Of a stretch of 64,000 bases of DNA, positions 17,229-26,023 are shown piece by piece. The DNA is taken from NCBI RefSeq assembly GCF_021869765.1, contig NZ_CP084580.1, positions 2,976,001 to 3,040,000 of the forward strand. The letters are read 5' to 3'. The first letter of the stretch is position 1, and every line of letters begins with the position of its first letter. The translations under genes were made by a program, and so were the position numbers. The notes beneath the pieces are model-generated. The model was not told the DNA's origin and did not search any database. It was given only the letters and a program-made list of their open reading frames with translations. This DNA comes from Chryseobacterium sp. MEBOG06 (GTDB lineage Bacteria > Bacteroidota > Bacteroidia > Flavobacteriales > Weeksellaceae).

Positions 17229-18017
17229 ATGAAAAAGCAGGAAGATTTACATGGTATTCAGCGCCATTGTTATACAAAAAGCAGTAAAGCCGGCGAGCAG
17301 TTCATCACTGAACATGGTATTTCATTCATTGTTTCAGGCGAAATGGAAGCCTACGATGGTAATACCAAACATTTGTACCAAAAAGGTGATGTGGTATTGT
17401 ACCGGAAAAATGCTTTGATCCGCTTTGTTAAATACCCGCATCGGGAAGAGAATTTTGAAGCGACATCTATTATTCTGGATGAAAATCTTTTAAAAAATTT
17501 TGCAGAACAGTATGAAATAGCTTCTGACAAAACCCCGAAAGAAAGTCTGTTTAAGCTGGAGCAGGATGAATTGATCCAGTCTTTCTTCGAAGGGCTTGAA
17601 AGCTGGTTTGGAAATAAAATAAGTCCCGAACTTTCCACTGTCAAAAAAACGGAAATGATTCATTTACTGCTTCGCAATAATAAGGAGTTTAAAAATATCC
17701 TATTTCATTTTGGTATGCCGGGAAAAATCAATCTCGAAGCTTTTATGAATACCAATTTCCGTTTCAATGTGCCCTTGTCACGGCTTGCTTTTCTAACAGG
17801 GAGAAGTCTGGCCACCTTTAAACGCGATTTTGAAAAACTCTACCATACCTCTCCCAACAAATGGTTACAGCAAAAACGCCTGGAGGAAGCCCATTATTTA
17901 CTAGAACAAAAAAAAATGAAAGCAAAGGATGTCTACCTTGAAGTTGGTTTCGAAACTCTATCGCATTTTTCGTATGCCTTCAAGAACCACTTCGGCGTAA
18001 GTCCTTCGCACCTATAA
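17229..18017 (+). CDS. AraC family transcriptional regulator
   Basis: The protein has 262 residues when started at ATG 17229; a TTG nine codons upstream is possible but less likely. The N-terminal half is a cupin-like ligand domain (KGDVVLYRKNALIRF). The C-terminal HTH_18 pair starts near residue 165, with FLTGRSLATFKRDF and the conserved GFETLSHFSYAFKNHFGVSPS ending. It stands 15 bp before three tandem SDR genes on the same strand. It is the obvious regulator of that cluster, probably co-transcribed. Confidence 0.9.
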   Translation: MKKQEDLHGIQRHCYTKSSKAGEQFITEHGISFIVSGEMEAYDGNTKHLYQKGDVVLYRKNALIRFVKYPHREENFEATSIILDENLLKNFAEQYEIASDKTPKESLFKLEQDELIQSFFEGLESWFGNKISPELSTVKKTEMIHLLLRNNKEFKNILFHFGMPGKINLEAFMNTNFRFNVPLSRLAFLTGRSLATFKRDFEKLYHTSPNKWLQQKRLEEAHYLLEQKKMKAKDVYLEVGFETLSHFSYAFKNHFGVSPSHL

Positions 18018-18032
18018 TTTAAAATATAACAT

Positions 18033-18851
18033 ATGAACAAGACCGTTTTAATTACGGGCTCTTCCACAGGAATAGGGAGAGCCGCAGCCCTTCTATTTTC
18101 TAAAAATGGATGGAATGTAGTAGCAACAATGCGTACTCCTGAGGCTGAAAAAGAACTTAATCAATTGGAAAATGTACTGGTAAACCGCTTGGATCTGGAA
18201 GATGTATCTTCTATCGAAAATAGTATTCAGGAGGCGACAGACCGTTTTGGAAAAATTGATTTACTGGTCAACAATGCAGCTTTCGGACAATACGGAATAT
18301 TCGAAGCCTTAAAACCTGAACAAATTGAAAAACAATTCAGTGTCAATGTTTTCGGAACAATGAATGTAATCCGTGCCGTATTGCCGCATTTCAGAGCTCA
18401 AAAAGAGGGGAAGATCATTAATGTAAGTTCTGCAGGGGGCAGGATTGGTATTCCACTGATTTCAATGTATGTTTCTTCAAAGTTTGCACTGGAAGGTTTT
18501 TCAGAAGCATTATCTTATGAACTGGCTTCTCAAAACATCAGCCTGAAACTGGTTGAACCAGGTGGTGTAGCAACACCATTTCACGAAACTTCAGCCCAGC
18601 TTTTTGCCACAAATCCAGAATTGACAAGTTACGATGTATTCAGCGAGGCAGCATTAAACAAATTAGGACAAATGGGCGATATGATGTCAAGTGCTGAAGA
18701 AGTAGCGGATGAGATCTTCAAGGCAGCTACAGACAATTCAGATCAGTTCCGTTACATCGTTGGTGAGGATGCAAAAAGCTGGATCAACGACCGTACGTCG
18801 ATGGATGACTTAACGTTTGCACGACATATGCGACAATTGTTTAATTCATAA
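18033..18851 (+). CDS. SDR family oxidoreductase, tandem copy 1
   Basis: The protein has 272 residues and is a classical SDR. The cofactor motif is TGSSTGIG. The NNAA segment stands in place of NNAG. The catalytic Tyr-Lys pair lies in YVSSKFALEGF. It is paralogous to the next two genes, with the same length, the same FGTMN-like centre and the same ending. The substrate is unknown. It is the first gene after the AraC regulator. Confidence 0.9.
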   Translation: MNKTVLITGSSTGIGRAAALLFSKNGWNVVATMRTPEAEKELNQLENVLVNRLDLEDVSSIENSIQEATDRFGKIDLLVNNAAFGQYGIFEALKPEQIEKQFSVNVFGTMNVIRAVLPHFRAQKEGKIINVSSAGGRIGIPLISMYVSSKFALEGFSEALSYELASQNISLKLVEPGGVATPFHETSAQLFATNPELTSYDVFSEAALNKLGQMGDMMSSAEEVADEIFKAATDNSDQFRYIVGEDAKSWINDRTSMDDLTFARHMRQLFNS

Positions 18852-18864
18852 ATACTAAAAAGCG

Positions 18865-19683
18865 ATGCCTAAAAGTATTTTAATAACCGGAGCTTCAAGT
18901 GGTATTGGCAAAGCAACTGCTTTATTTTTTGCTGAAAAGGGATGGAATGTAATTGCTACTATGCGAAATATCAGAGATGCTGAAGATTTAGCACCAGTAA
19001 AAAACATTTTAATTCTTCCATTGGATGTTACTGAAATGGAGAGTATTGAAAATGCTTTCACTATCGGAACTGAGAAATTTGGTAAGATCGATGTATTGCT
19101 CAACAACGCAGGATATGCACAATATGGAATCTTTGAATCGTTATCTGATAAACAGATAAGAAATCAATTTGAAGTCAATGTTTTTGGAACCATAAACGTT
19201 ACAAAATCAGTCCTCCCCATCTTCAGAACTCAGGGTGAGGGAATGATTATTAATGTCACTTCAGGCAGTGGTCGTTTTTCAGTACCTCTGATGTCGCTGT
19301 ACAATGCCAGCAAATTTGCTTTGGAAGGTTTTTCAGAATCACTGGCATACGAACTGGCATCGCAAAATATTACGGTGAAAATTATTGAACCGGGCAGTAC
19401 TGCATCTAATTTCCACCATACTTTAGAAGAAAGCACAGTCAGTCATTCAGCATATAACGATTATATTCAACATCTGAACTCCAGAATGGACATTGTTCGT
19501 AAAAATACTTCAGCTTCCAGTTCGGTACCGGATGATATTGCAGCAACAATTTTTGAAGCAGCCACAGATGGGACACAGACATTACGTTATGTTTCCGGGA
19601 AGGATATCCAGCCCATTATTGATATGCGAACATCTAGTTCTGAAGAAGAATATATGAGATTTATGAGGAATATCTTTTCATAA
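18865..19683 (+). CDS. SDR family oxidoreductase, tandem copy 2
   Basis: The protein has 272 residues. It carries TGASSGIG, NNAG and the YNASKFALEGF active-site segment. The C-terminal segment ('TLRYVSGKDIQPIIDMR') parallels copies 1 and 3. Only 13 bp separate it from copy 1, so the genes share an operon. The three copies have diverged clearly from each other, so this is an old amplification and probably means different substrates. Confidence 0.9.
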   Translation: MPKSILITGASSGIGKATALFFAEKGWNVIATMRNIRDAEDLAPVKNILILPLDVTEMESIENAFTIGTEKFGKIDVLLNNAGYAQYGIFESLSDKQIRNQFEVNVFGTINVTKSVLPIFRTQGEGMIINVTSGSGRFSVPLMSLYNASKFALEGFSESLAYELASQNITVKIIEPGSTASNFHHTLEESTVSHSAYNDYIQHLNSRMDIVRKNTSASSSVPDDIAATIFEAATDGTQTLRYVSGKDIQPIIDMRTSSSEEEYMRFMRNIFS

Positions 19684-19711
19684 TTAACTCTACAATTAAA
19701 AATTTAACACA

Positions 19712-20539
19712 ATGAATAAAACCATTTTTATCACCGGAACATCCTCTGGAATAGGACAGGCAACAGCGCAGTATTTTGAAGCGCAGGAATGGAATGTAAT
19801 TGCTACTATGCGTAGTCCTGAAAAGCAGAATATTTTAAAAAACAGCGAACGCATGCTTGTTTTGAAACTGGATGTGGAAAAGCCGGAAACTTTTAATGAA
19901 GTTATAGAAAAAGCTATTGCCCATTTCGGTAAGATTGATGTATTATTAAATAACGCCGGTTACGGACAGCACGGTCTTTTTGAAGCCACCACTTCGGAGC
20001 AAATTCACCGTCAGTTTTCAGTCAATCTTTTTGGAACCATGGAAATTACCCGGGCTTTACTACCCCATTTCCGGGCGCAGAAAAACGGCAGCATCATTAC
20101 TATTACTTCCGGTGTCGGCCGCGTAACGGTTCCCCTGGTCTCTATTTATGCGGCATCTAAATTTGCCTTAGAAGGCTTCTGCGAATCGCTGTCGTTTGAA
20201 TTAGCCTCTCAGAATATTCAAGTTAAAATCATTGAACCTGGGAATATTGCTACTAACTTTGAACAAACCACCAAATCGAATTTTGCAGCTGACGAAGCAT
20301 TAACCGATTATTCGGATTATCTGAAAAAGATGGATGAGGTATTTAAAGGGATCTACAGTGGGGGTGGCTCTACGGCGGCGGATGTGGCAGCAACCATTTT
20401 CAAAGCTGCGAATGACGAAAGCAATGTGTTGCGTTATGTGGTAGGTTCTGATCTGCAACCGCTGATCGACATCAGAAACGGGGGAACTGATGAGCAATAC
20501 ATGGATGTCCTGAGAAGCACGTTTGTGCCTGAAAACTAA
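19712..20539 (+). CDS. SDR family oxidoreductase, tandem copy 3
   Basis: The protein has 275 residues. It carries TGTSSGIG, NNAG and YAASKFALEGF. It is closest in layout to copy 2 (both end in a 'LRYVxGxDLQPxIDxR' block). It lies 28 bp after copy 2 and completes an AraC-SDR-SDR-SDR unit. No clear terminator follows. Confidence 0.9.
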   Translation: MNKTIFITGTSSGIGQATAQYFEAQEWNVIATMRSPEKQNILKNSERMLVLKLDVEKPETFNEVIEKAIAHFGKIDVLLNNAGYGQHGLFEATTSEQIHRQFSVNLFGTMEITRALLPHFRAQKNGSIITITSGVGRVTVPLVSIYAASKFALEGFCESLSFELASQNIQVKIIEPGNIATNFEQTTKSNFAADEALTDYSDYLKKMDEVFKGIYSGGGSTAADVAATIFKAANDESNVLRYVVGSDLQPLIDIRNGGTDEQYMDVLRSTFVPEN

Positions 20540-20654
20540 TTTTCCTCTTTCAGGATTAATGATGATACTTACAAAAGAAGCCAGAAGCAGAAGTAAAACT
20601 TTGCGAAATTATTCATTATAAAGAATAATTAATAGATCCAGTTTTTTTTATGGG

Positions 20655-21488
20655 TTATTTATTATTATAATTTATTGACTTATTGATTTCAATCGGATTA
20701 TTTTTCAGCAATATTCTCTCTCTTGCTTCTTTTGTTATTTTTGTTAAATCATCATCCTTTGTAAAGCGTTTTCCATAATAATCAAAACTCCCTGAAGGAT
20801 TATTAGCTAATGAAAGCTTAATATCATGGAAAGGGTCATTATAATGTTCAGCAGATTTCTTTATAAATATTTTTTCTGTTACAGGAAACGCTTTGTTACC
20901 ATATCTAACTTCCAATATATTTTCTGTATTATAAGTCTCTTTAAGATTTACACTTTTAATTAAAGAAAAATTAAAAAAATTTTGGTTATCCTGCAATAAA
21001 ACAATCAGTCCCGGCAATCCACGAAATTTATATGGTCCTTCGCTAAAAGGAATATCTTTAGTAAACCAGGCCACCCACTTTCTTCCTCCAAAATCACAAG
21101 TCGCTTTCTGTAATTTGAATCCTTCAAAATCCTGGGTATCCTTTTGAAGCTTCCAGTTGATTTTATCATCCGTGAAGTAGGTATACAAATCAAAATTGAT
21201 ATTATTATAATTAAGATTTTTATTAGAATCTCTTTTACGTGTAACAGGAATCTGATCTGTCCAATTTAAATTTTGAGAATTGGTCTTTTTATTGATTGAG
21301 TCTTTAACTAGAAATGCATAGTCATAGTATTTAACATCTTCTGGATTAATATCCAAAATCATAGTTTTCTTTTGACTTTCTTTTTGTAAAGAGTCCAGCT
21401 TGTATTCAATGTTATAATAATACCTATGGGTCTGTGCAAGTGTATTTGTAAATGCAAACAAAATAAAAGCAGAAAATATTCTTATCAT
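20655..21488 (-). CDS. GLPGLI family exported protein
   Basis: The protein has 277 residues with a signal peptide ending near TNTLAQ (about residue 19). It contains the family signature in RGLPGLIVLLQD and, before it, the KWVAWFTKDIPFSEGP block typical of GLPGLI proteins. The function of the family is unknown. Members are periplasmic or outer-membrane associated in Flavobacteriia. It follows the bacteriocin-like peptide gene on the same strand after 161 bp. The same arrangement of small peptide then GLPGLI occurs at 37284-38479. Confidence 0.88.
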   Translation of the reverse strand: MIRIFSAFILFAFTNTLAQTHRYYYNIEYKLDSLQKESQKKTMILDINPEDVKYYDYAFLVKDSINKKTNSQNLNWTDQIPVTRKRDSNKNLNYNNINFDLYTYFTDDKINWKLQKDTQDFEGFKLQKATCDFGGRKWVAWFTKDIPFSEGPYKFRGLPGLIVLLQDNQNFFNFSLIKSVNLKETYNTENILEVRYGNKAFPVTEKIFIKKSAEHYNDPFHDIKLSLANNPSGSFDYYGKRFTKDDDLTKITKEARERILLKNNPIEINKSINYNNK

Positions 21489-21649
21489 ACTTTAATCAAT
21501 TCTAATCTATTATATAATTGTAAAATTAAAAAGGCTATATACTTAAATGTACCAGTAGAATTCTTGCATTTGCAGTCAATTTTTCTGGATACATTTAGCA
21601 TATTTATTTTAAGTATTTTTTAGAAAAATCCTTAAAGGAATGTTTTCTA

Positions 21650-21808
21650 TTATTCCGGATAACATCCACAGCATTCGTTGAATCCATAATCCGGCTCACA
21701 GACTCCAATATTGTAACATTTATAAACACGGCCCGGGCTGCAAAATGTATATGCTCCCCCCTTTACTGATTTTAAATTTTCTCTTGAAATTTTTTTTAAA
21801 TTTTTCAT
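21650..21808 (-). CDS. Bacteriocin-like peptide with a KGG leader and six-Cys core
   Basis: The peptide has 52 residues from ATG 21808; an ATG three codons upstream at 21817 is also possible. The leader MKNLKKISRENLKSVKGG is the Chryseobacterium-type double-glycine leader recognised by peptidase-containing ABC transporters. The predicted core is 34 residues with six cysteines (FCS, KCY, VCE, ECC, GCY). That suits three disulfides or another Cys-based modification. No transporter or modification enzyme is nearby. Neighbours are an Omp85-like protein upstream and a GLPGLI protein downstream, all on the same strand. The activity is not known. Confidence 0.75.
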   Translation of the reverse strand: MKNLKKISRENLKSVKGGAYTFCSPGRVYKCYNIGVCEPDYGFNECCGCYPE

Positions 21809-21939
21809 AGTATTCATTTTTAGTTTACGAGTAAATATAATAAAAATCCAAATACAGCGATTTAACATAAAAAATTATAATGACTCTTTATAATCTAAAG
21901 AAAATGATTACTTTGGGTTTACGAAGAAATTTTTCATCA

Positions 21940-23739
21940 TTAATTTCCAAAGTTTACAAAATGAGGAACATCTGTCCCAAAATTATCCATTGGTAAAAGA
22001 TTATTTCTGTTACTGTTAAAATCAAAAACAGAATTATTGTCAAAAGGAACACGCGGATAATAGGTGAAAGAAATCTGAATCCTGTTGAAAACCAGATATG
22101 GATTATTAATTAAAACTCCAATTCCTATTTTCGTATTTGCTGTTGTTTTCAGTAATTTATCGGCTGGCATCCCCAGCCATCCTACGGCTGCTGTCAGATA
22201 TGGGCTGAAGTGGAAATTTTTCCATGTTTTATTGATAAACATCTGAAGCTGATATCTTAAAACCATTTTTTTTGTTCCAATATAATCTGAATTATAAACA
22301 GGAAATTCATCTGGAGAAGAAAGATTAATTCTGTCTTTGTAGGAATAATTATGCTGTGGATTTCCTAATGCTAAAGTCGGGGAAAAGAAATGCCTTACTT
22401 TGGCAAACTTCCAGTCCATAAGATTCGTAAAATAAGTACCATCCAGGCGAAAAGACTCACGATTCTGGTCATCTTCATTAAAAAACCTTCCAAATTGAGC
22501 TTTCACATTGAAATAGCCTATGTTTGTGAAATCACCATAGGATGCAGAAACTCCTACGTAGGGTTTTACGTCTTTACTTCTTGATAAACCTCCCGCTGTA
22601 AAATTCAACGACTTACCATAAGCAATATCCTCAGGAAGGTCATATTGAAATATATTTTTCTGCACCGAAAACTTTCTGTTAATAAATCCGACAGACATCA
22701 GAAAACTGTTGTAAGATTTAAAGTAATCATATTTGTCAATTCCGGGGCTGTCTTTGTACTGATAATTTTGAAACCTTCCCAGAATGGCAATATTACTGGA
22801 GACTTTTTCGCTTGGAGCCGAAGAAACCGGAATTTGATATCCACCCCATAAATCCTGACTGTATACTTTAATTTGAACTTCAGGATAAGTATTATCGGGA
22901 CCAATAGGAAGTAAAACACTGCGTTTAAAATATTCGAAAGTAAAACCACCTGCCCATTTCGTCAAGGGTGAGAAAAAGTCTCTTCTCATATTGAAATTAA
23001 TTCTTTCATTTTTAAAAAAATCTCTTTCCCCAAGAATCTGAGCCGTGATATACGATCCAAAAAGATTATATGTGGTATAGCTTCCTAAAAGATAATCCTG
23101 CTTTTCTTTAGAATCATTTCTATAAAGGAAATCTAATGTATGGCCTAACCCCAATACATTTTCCTCGGTAACTCCAAGACCAATTTTACTTCCGGAATAA
23201 CTGAGCCTCGGTTTTAGACTCCAGGAGTCAAGAACTTTTACTACTACATCAATAGAATCTTTACCGGAAGGGCTGTCAACAACACTGATGTTAACTCTGT
23301 TGACAAATGGCATTGTTCTAAGCAAACGTTCAGATTCGTAAAGTTTCTGAGCATTATATTCCTCCCCTTCCTTAAAAAGTAAATAATTATTTACCGTAGA
23401 AACTCTTGTAGTAGAATGAAGATGATCAGTAAACCAATCATACCATTTCAATCTCTCTTTACTATCTTTAGAACCATATCCAAAGGGGTCAATGGCCTCT
23501 ACCCTGATATTTCTGATGTATTTTTTGTTGTAAGTCTGTTGCAGTAATTTTTCAGTTCTGGATTTAACTGTAGCCGAATCTGCCTCTCTACGGAATATAA
23601 GACGGTGAATGAACTTAGTAACTTTCCGTTGATCCGAAAATTCTTCTATTTTATAATAAAGTGAATCTTTTTTCTCCTGAGCATGTATAGAGGAAAAACT
23701 ACTTAAAAGGAAAATTAGAATTACAATCGGTCTAGTCAT
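21940..23739 (-). CDS. Outer-membrane beta-barrel protein with POTRA-like domain (Omp85-like)
   Basis: The protein has 599 residues with a signal peptide ending SSIHAQ (about residue 20). A POTRA-like region lies at about 80-165 (YLLFKEGEEYNAQKLYESERLLRTMPF, then VVVKVLDSW). A long beta-rich barrel with alternating aromatic strands fills the rest, ending in Phe/Asn. It resembles BamA/surface-antigen relatives of Bacteroidota but is shorter and has few POTRA units. It may insert or export proteins at the outer membrane. It is upstream of the peptide and GLPGLI genes. Confidence 0.75.
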   Translation of the reverse strand: MTRPIVILIFLLSSFSSIHAQEKKDSLYYKIEEFSDQRKVTKFIHRLIFRREADSATVKSRTEKLLQQTYNKKYIRNIRVEAIDPFGYGSKDSKERLKWYDWFTDHLHSTTRVSTVNNYLLFKEGEEYNAQKLYESERLLRTMPFVNRVNISVVDSPSGKDSIDVVVKVLDSWSLKPRLSYSGSKIGLGVTEENVLGLGHTLDFLYRNDSKEKQDYLLGSYTTYNLFGSYITAQILGERDFFKNERINFNMRRDFFSPLTKWAGGFTFEYFKRSVLLPIGPDNTYPEVQIKVYSQDLWGGYQIPVSSAPSEKVSSNIAILGRFQNYQYKDSPGIDKYDYFKSYNSFLMSVGFINRKFSVQKNIFQYDLPEDIAYGKSLNFTAGGLSRSKDVKPYVGVSASYGDFTNIGYFNVKAQFGRFFNEDDQNRESFRLDGTYFTNLMDWKFAKVRHFFSPTLALGNPQHNYSYKDRINLSSPDEFPVYNSDYIGTKKMVLRYQLQMFINKTWKNFHFSPYLTAAVGWLGMPADKLLKTTANTKIGIGVLINNPYLVFNRIQISFTYYPRVPFDNNSVFDFNSNRNNLLPMDNFGTDVPHFVNFGN

Positions 23740-23901
23740 TAGTCATCAAAATTTCAATAGACTTTACAATATCAATTTATAAGCCAATACAGAGGTTTTA
23801 ATTAAAAAACACTTAGACGAAAAGTAGAATTACTAGACTTTTTTATTATTGTTCACAACTAAGATTGTTTAATCCTATATATTACCAGCCAAAATTTATT
23901 A
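23740..23901. other. Short AT-rich intergenic region
   Basis: This region is the upstream (promoter) region of the Omp85-like gene on the minus strand and the 3' flank of the CinA-like gene. Nothing further was recognised. Confidence 0.3.
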
Positions 23902-24396
23902 TTAGATTAATATCTGATTTAAGGTACTTTTAAAACATCCTAAAATAAATTCCGTATAATACAGCTGTGCATCCAAAGCCTGGGTTTTCTGATGAAGATC
24001 AATACGTTTGGAAAGTATAACTTCTCCTTTGTAGCTAAATGAAAAGAAAGAAAAAATTTTAAATCCTGAATTTCTAACAGGTATAGCATATCCTGTAGAT
24101 GCAATCCCCCAGTCGGTATCAAATGATTTAGCAACATTTACAGCCATTATATTTGATATATTCTGTGTGACACAATCATTTTCATAGGCTTCAATCCGAT
24201 CAACATTCAGGAATTTTACTCTTTCACGTAGGGTATAAGTTGTGAGCCCTCCTTTGTAAAATAAACCAGCATTAGGCATTTGAGAAAAAGCTAGCTGCAC
24301 TAATCCTGAAGTTACCCCTTCTGCTATAGAGACCGTTTCGTTTACTGTAATAAGGGAAGTACTTATATACTCAAGTAAATTTTGCTGGAATTTCAT
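23902..24396 (-). CDS. CinA C-terminal-domain (PncC-like) protein, probably inactive
   Basis: The protein has 164 residues, the size of the stand-alone CinA C-terminal domain. The family block usually reading AESxTxG reads AEGVTSG here, followed by the normal FYKGGLTTYTLRERVKFLNV block with the Tyr and Lys. The Ser to Gly change (codon GGG) removes a residue conserved in active nicotinamide-nucleotide amidases. The protein may have lost NMN deamidation and kept a binding role. It lies at the left end of a block rich in stress genes. Confidence 0.75.
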   Translation of the reverse strand: MKFQQNLLEYISTSLITVNETVSIAEGVTSGLVQLAFSQMPNAGLFYKGGLTTYTLRERVKFLNVDRIEAYENDCVTQNISNIMAVNVAKSFDTDWGIASTGYAIPVRNSGFKIFSFFSFSYKGEVILSKRIDLHQKTQALDAQLYYTEFILGCFKSTLNQILI

Positions 24397-24459
24397 GGCA
24401 TTTACTTTTTATCTGAATTCAACTTTATAAAATCTTTTTTTCATTCTTAAAATTTGTTT

Positions 24460-24729
24460 TCAAATAACATCATAGTCATTCAGATCCGTTACAAAATAAT
24501 GTTCAATCGTTTCCTTAGCATTTTTGCACATCTTTAAAAGATCTTGTCTGGATGTATCTTCAAAAATAAAATCATCATGAATATCAATAATAAACTCGGT
24601 TACTTTTTCAGTATTCATAAGGTCATAGGTCATTAAATCATTCAAATTGTCTAACCTGCATTCTTCTTTAAAAAAAGGAATATTGCGGGAAAAGGAATTT
24701 TTAAACTGAAAAAGGTGTATTGTTTTCAT
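24460..24729 (-). CDS. Small hypothetical protein, paralogue of the 32518 gene
   Basis: The protein has 89 residues when started at ATG 24729. The frame is open upstream, but the paralogue starts at the same MKTIHLFQFKNSFSRN, which fixes this start. Both end in NDYDVI. It is acidic, has no signal peptide and is of unknown function. The pair of paralogues brackets the block 24.4-32.8 kb that holds CsbD, ChaA and envelope sugar genes. Confidence 0.7.
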   Translation of the reverse strand: MKTIHLFQFKNSFSRNIPFFKEECRLDNLNDLMTYDLMNTEKVTEFIIDIHDDFIFEDTSRQDLLKMCKNAKETIEHYFVTDLNDYDVI

Positions 24730-24883
24730 GACTTCGGATATTCTGTGCTCAGTGAGGCCTTTTGTTTTACAAGATACTTTTGTATTGTTCGAAAAATGAT
24801 CCTTAAAAGAAAGATTCATCTTTCAGGAGCGATACTTTTTTCTGCCAAAAATCTGCTCTAATCAATCCACGCAGATACAATAT

Positions 24884-24918
24884 GGATAAAAAGGACAGAA
24901 AACCATTGGTTTCTATCC
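24884..24918 (-). terminator. Rho-independent terminator of the candidate sRNA
   Basis: On the minus strand GGATAGAAACC pairs with GGTTTTCTGTCC (one bulged T, one G-T pair) and is followed by TTTTTATCC. Confidence 0.75.
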
Positions 24919-25085
24919 CTTAGTTAATTAAAATCTTCTTATCAATAGGGTATCCTATTTTTCTGATTTTAATAAGCTCCTTATGAAAATTGAGTGGTTT
25001 TAAGGGATTTAATCACCTTTCCATGGTTTATGTCTGGTAATTCTGTATCCTTTGTATTTTATTTTCAGGTCTTCATCTTACACGG
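24884..25085 (-). ncRNA. Candidate small RNA or leader transcript (about 190 nt)
   Basis: A strong promoter-like element on the minus strand (-7 region CCACCTTTGTAT at 25105-25094) points into this gene-free stretch. A rho-independent terminator closes it at 24918-24884. No ORF longer than about 20 codons with a good start was found; a short frame encoding KIKYKGYRITRHKPWKGD lacks an ATG. The same promoter architecture drives csbD at 30925, so the transcript is probably stress-controlled. A tiny protein remains possible. Confidence 0.45.
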
Positions 25086-25093
25086 TTACTTCA

Positions 25094-25162
25094 ATACAAA
25101 GGTGGCTGTTTCCGGATACAATATGCTATATCTATTTATATTAATCTTACACATATCACACC
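25094..25162 (-). promoter_or_regulatory. Bipartite promoter, copy 1
   Basis: On the minus strand GGTGTGATATGTG (25162-25150) is followed, 57 bp start-to-start, by CCACCTTTGTAT (25105-25094). The identical pair with the identical 57-bp spacing occurs upstream of csbD. The downstream part resembles TAnnTTTG, but no -33 box is present, so an upstream-binding activator or an alternative sigma factor is likely. Confidence 0.6.
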
Positions 25163-25165
25163 TTT

Positions 25166-25726
25166 TTACAAGTCTTCTAAGTTTCCAAAGCGTTTTTGTT
25201 TCAGCTGTTTGTAAAATGATGGTGAAAGCCCTGTTATTTTTTTAAATTGATTGGATAAATGAGCCACACTGCTATAGTTTAGCTTATAAGAGATCTCTGT
25301 AAGATTAAGCTCGTCATATAGTAATAGTTCTTTTACTTTCTCCACTTTATTAATAATGATAAAATGCTGCAGAGTCATCCCTTTAACCTCAGAAAACGTA
25401 TTGGCCAGATAAGTATAATCATAACCAAGTTTCTCACTTACATAATCTGAAAAATTTTCCTTTGGAAGGGCATCAGAATAATGGATCATCTCTATGACTA
25501 CATTTTTTATTTTCTCTATCAGAATACTTTTTTTATCATCCAATATTTCAAGGCCGGTTTTAAGGAGGTTCTCTTTTAATATACGCCTTTGTTCAGGACA
25601 GATATCATCCAATAATTCAACCGTACCCAGATCTACAACTGCATTTTTAATGCCCAATCTTTCCAATTCCTGAGAGACCACCATTTTGCAGCGCAAGCTT
25701 ACCATATATTTTATATACAACTTCAT
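25166..25726 (-). CDS. AraC family helix-turn-helix protein
   Basis: The protein has 186 residues, shorter than usual: a small N-terminal domain (MVSLRCKMVVSQELERLGI) and a C-terminal HTH_18 (about 80-180) with YTYLANTFSEVKG and YSSVAHLSNQFKKITGLSPS. This compact form is common in Bacteroidota near stress genes. It starts 166 bp from the small basic gene at 25892, in divergent orientation. Its stop lies only 4 bp from the bipartite promoter of the candidate sRNA on the same strand, so read-through into that region is possible. Confidence 0.85.
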   Translation of the reverse strand: MKLYIKYMVSLRCKMVVSQELERLGIKNAVVDLGTVELLDDICPEQRRILKENLLKTGLEILDDKKSILIEKIKNVVIEMIHYSDALPKENFSDYVSEKLGYDYTYLANTFSEVKGMTLQHFIIINKVEKVKELLLYDELNLTEISYKLNYSSVAHLSNQFKKITGLSPSFYKQLKQKRFGNLEDL

Positions 25727-25891
25727 CGTCCTTACATTTTATATACTGCCAATTATTTCATTAACAGTCATTTATTCAAAGTTACTTCATTAATTTATAA
25801 ATATCTATGATTTATATAACAAATTAAAAGACTATTACAAAGCTTTCCCTTTTTAAGGATCTAGATTTACAGTGAACAAAAATATTTTACA

Positions 25892-26023
25892 ATGTCAAAG
25901 AAAAAAGATGGAAAAAAGAAGTCGGACAAAACACCACCCTCAAAATCTGTAAAAGAAAAACGGGAGGATAAAATAAATAAAAGAATAGATAAAGAAAATG
26001 AAGGCCGGGAAGCCTCTAATTGA
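25892..26023 (+). CDS. Small highly charged protein, coupled to GH130
   Basis: The protein has 43 residues starting MSKKKDGKKKSDKTPPS. It is Lys/Glu/Asp-rich and presumably disordered. Its TGA at 26021-26023 touches the ATG of the GH130 gene at 26024. This supports translation and coupling. The function is unknown. Confidence 0.6.
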   Translation: MSKKKDGKKKSDKTPPSKSVKEKREDKINKRIDKENEGREASN

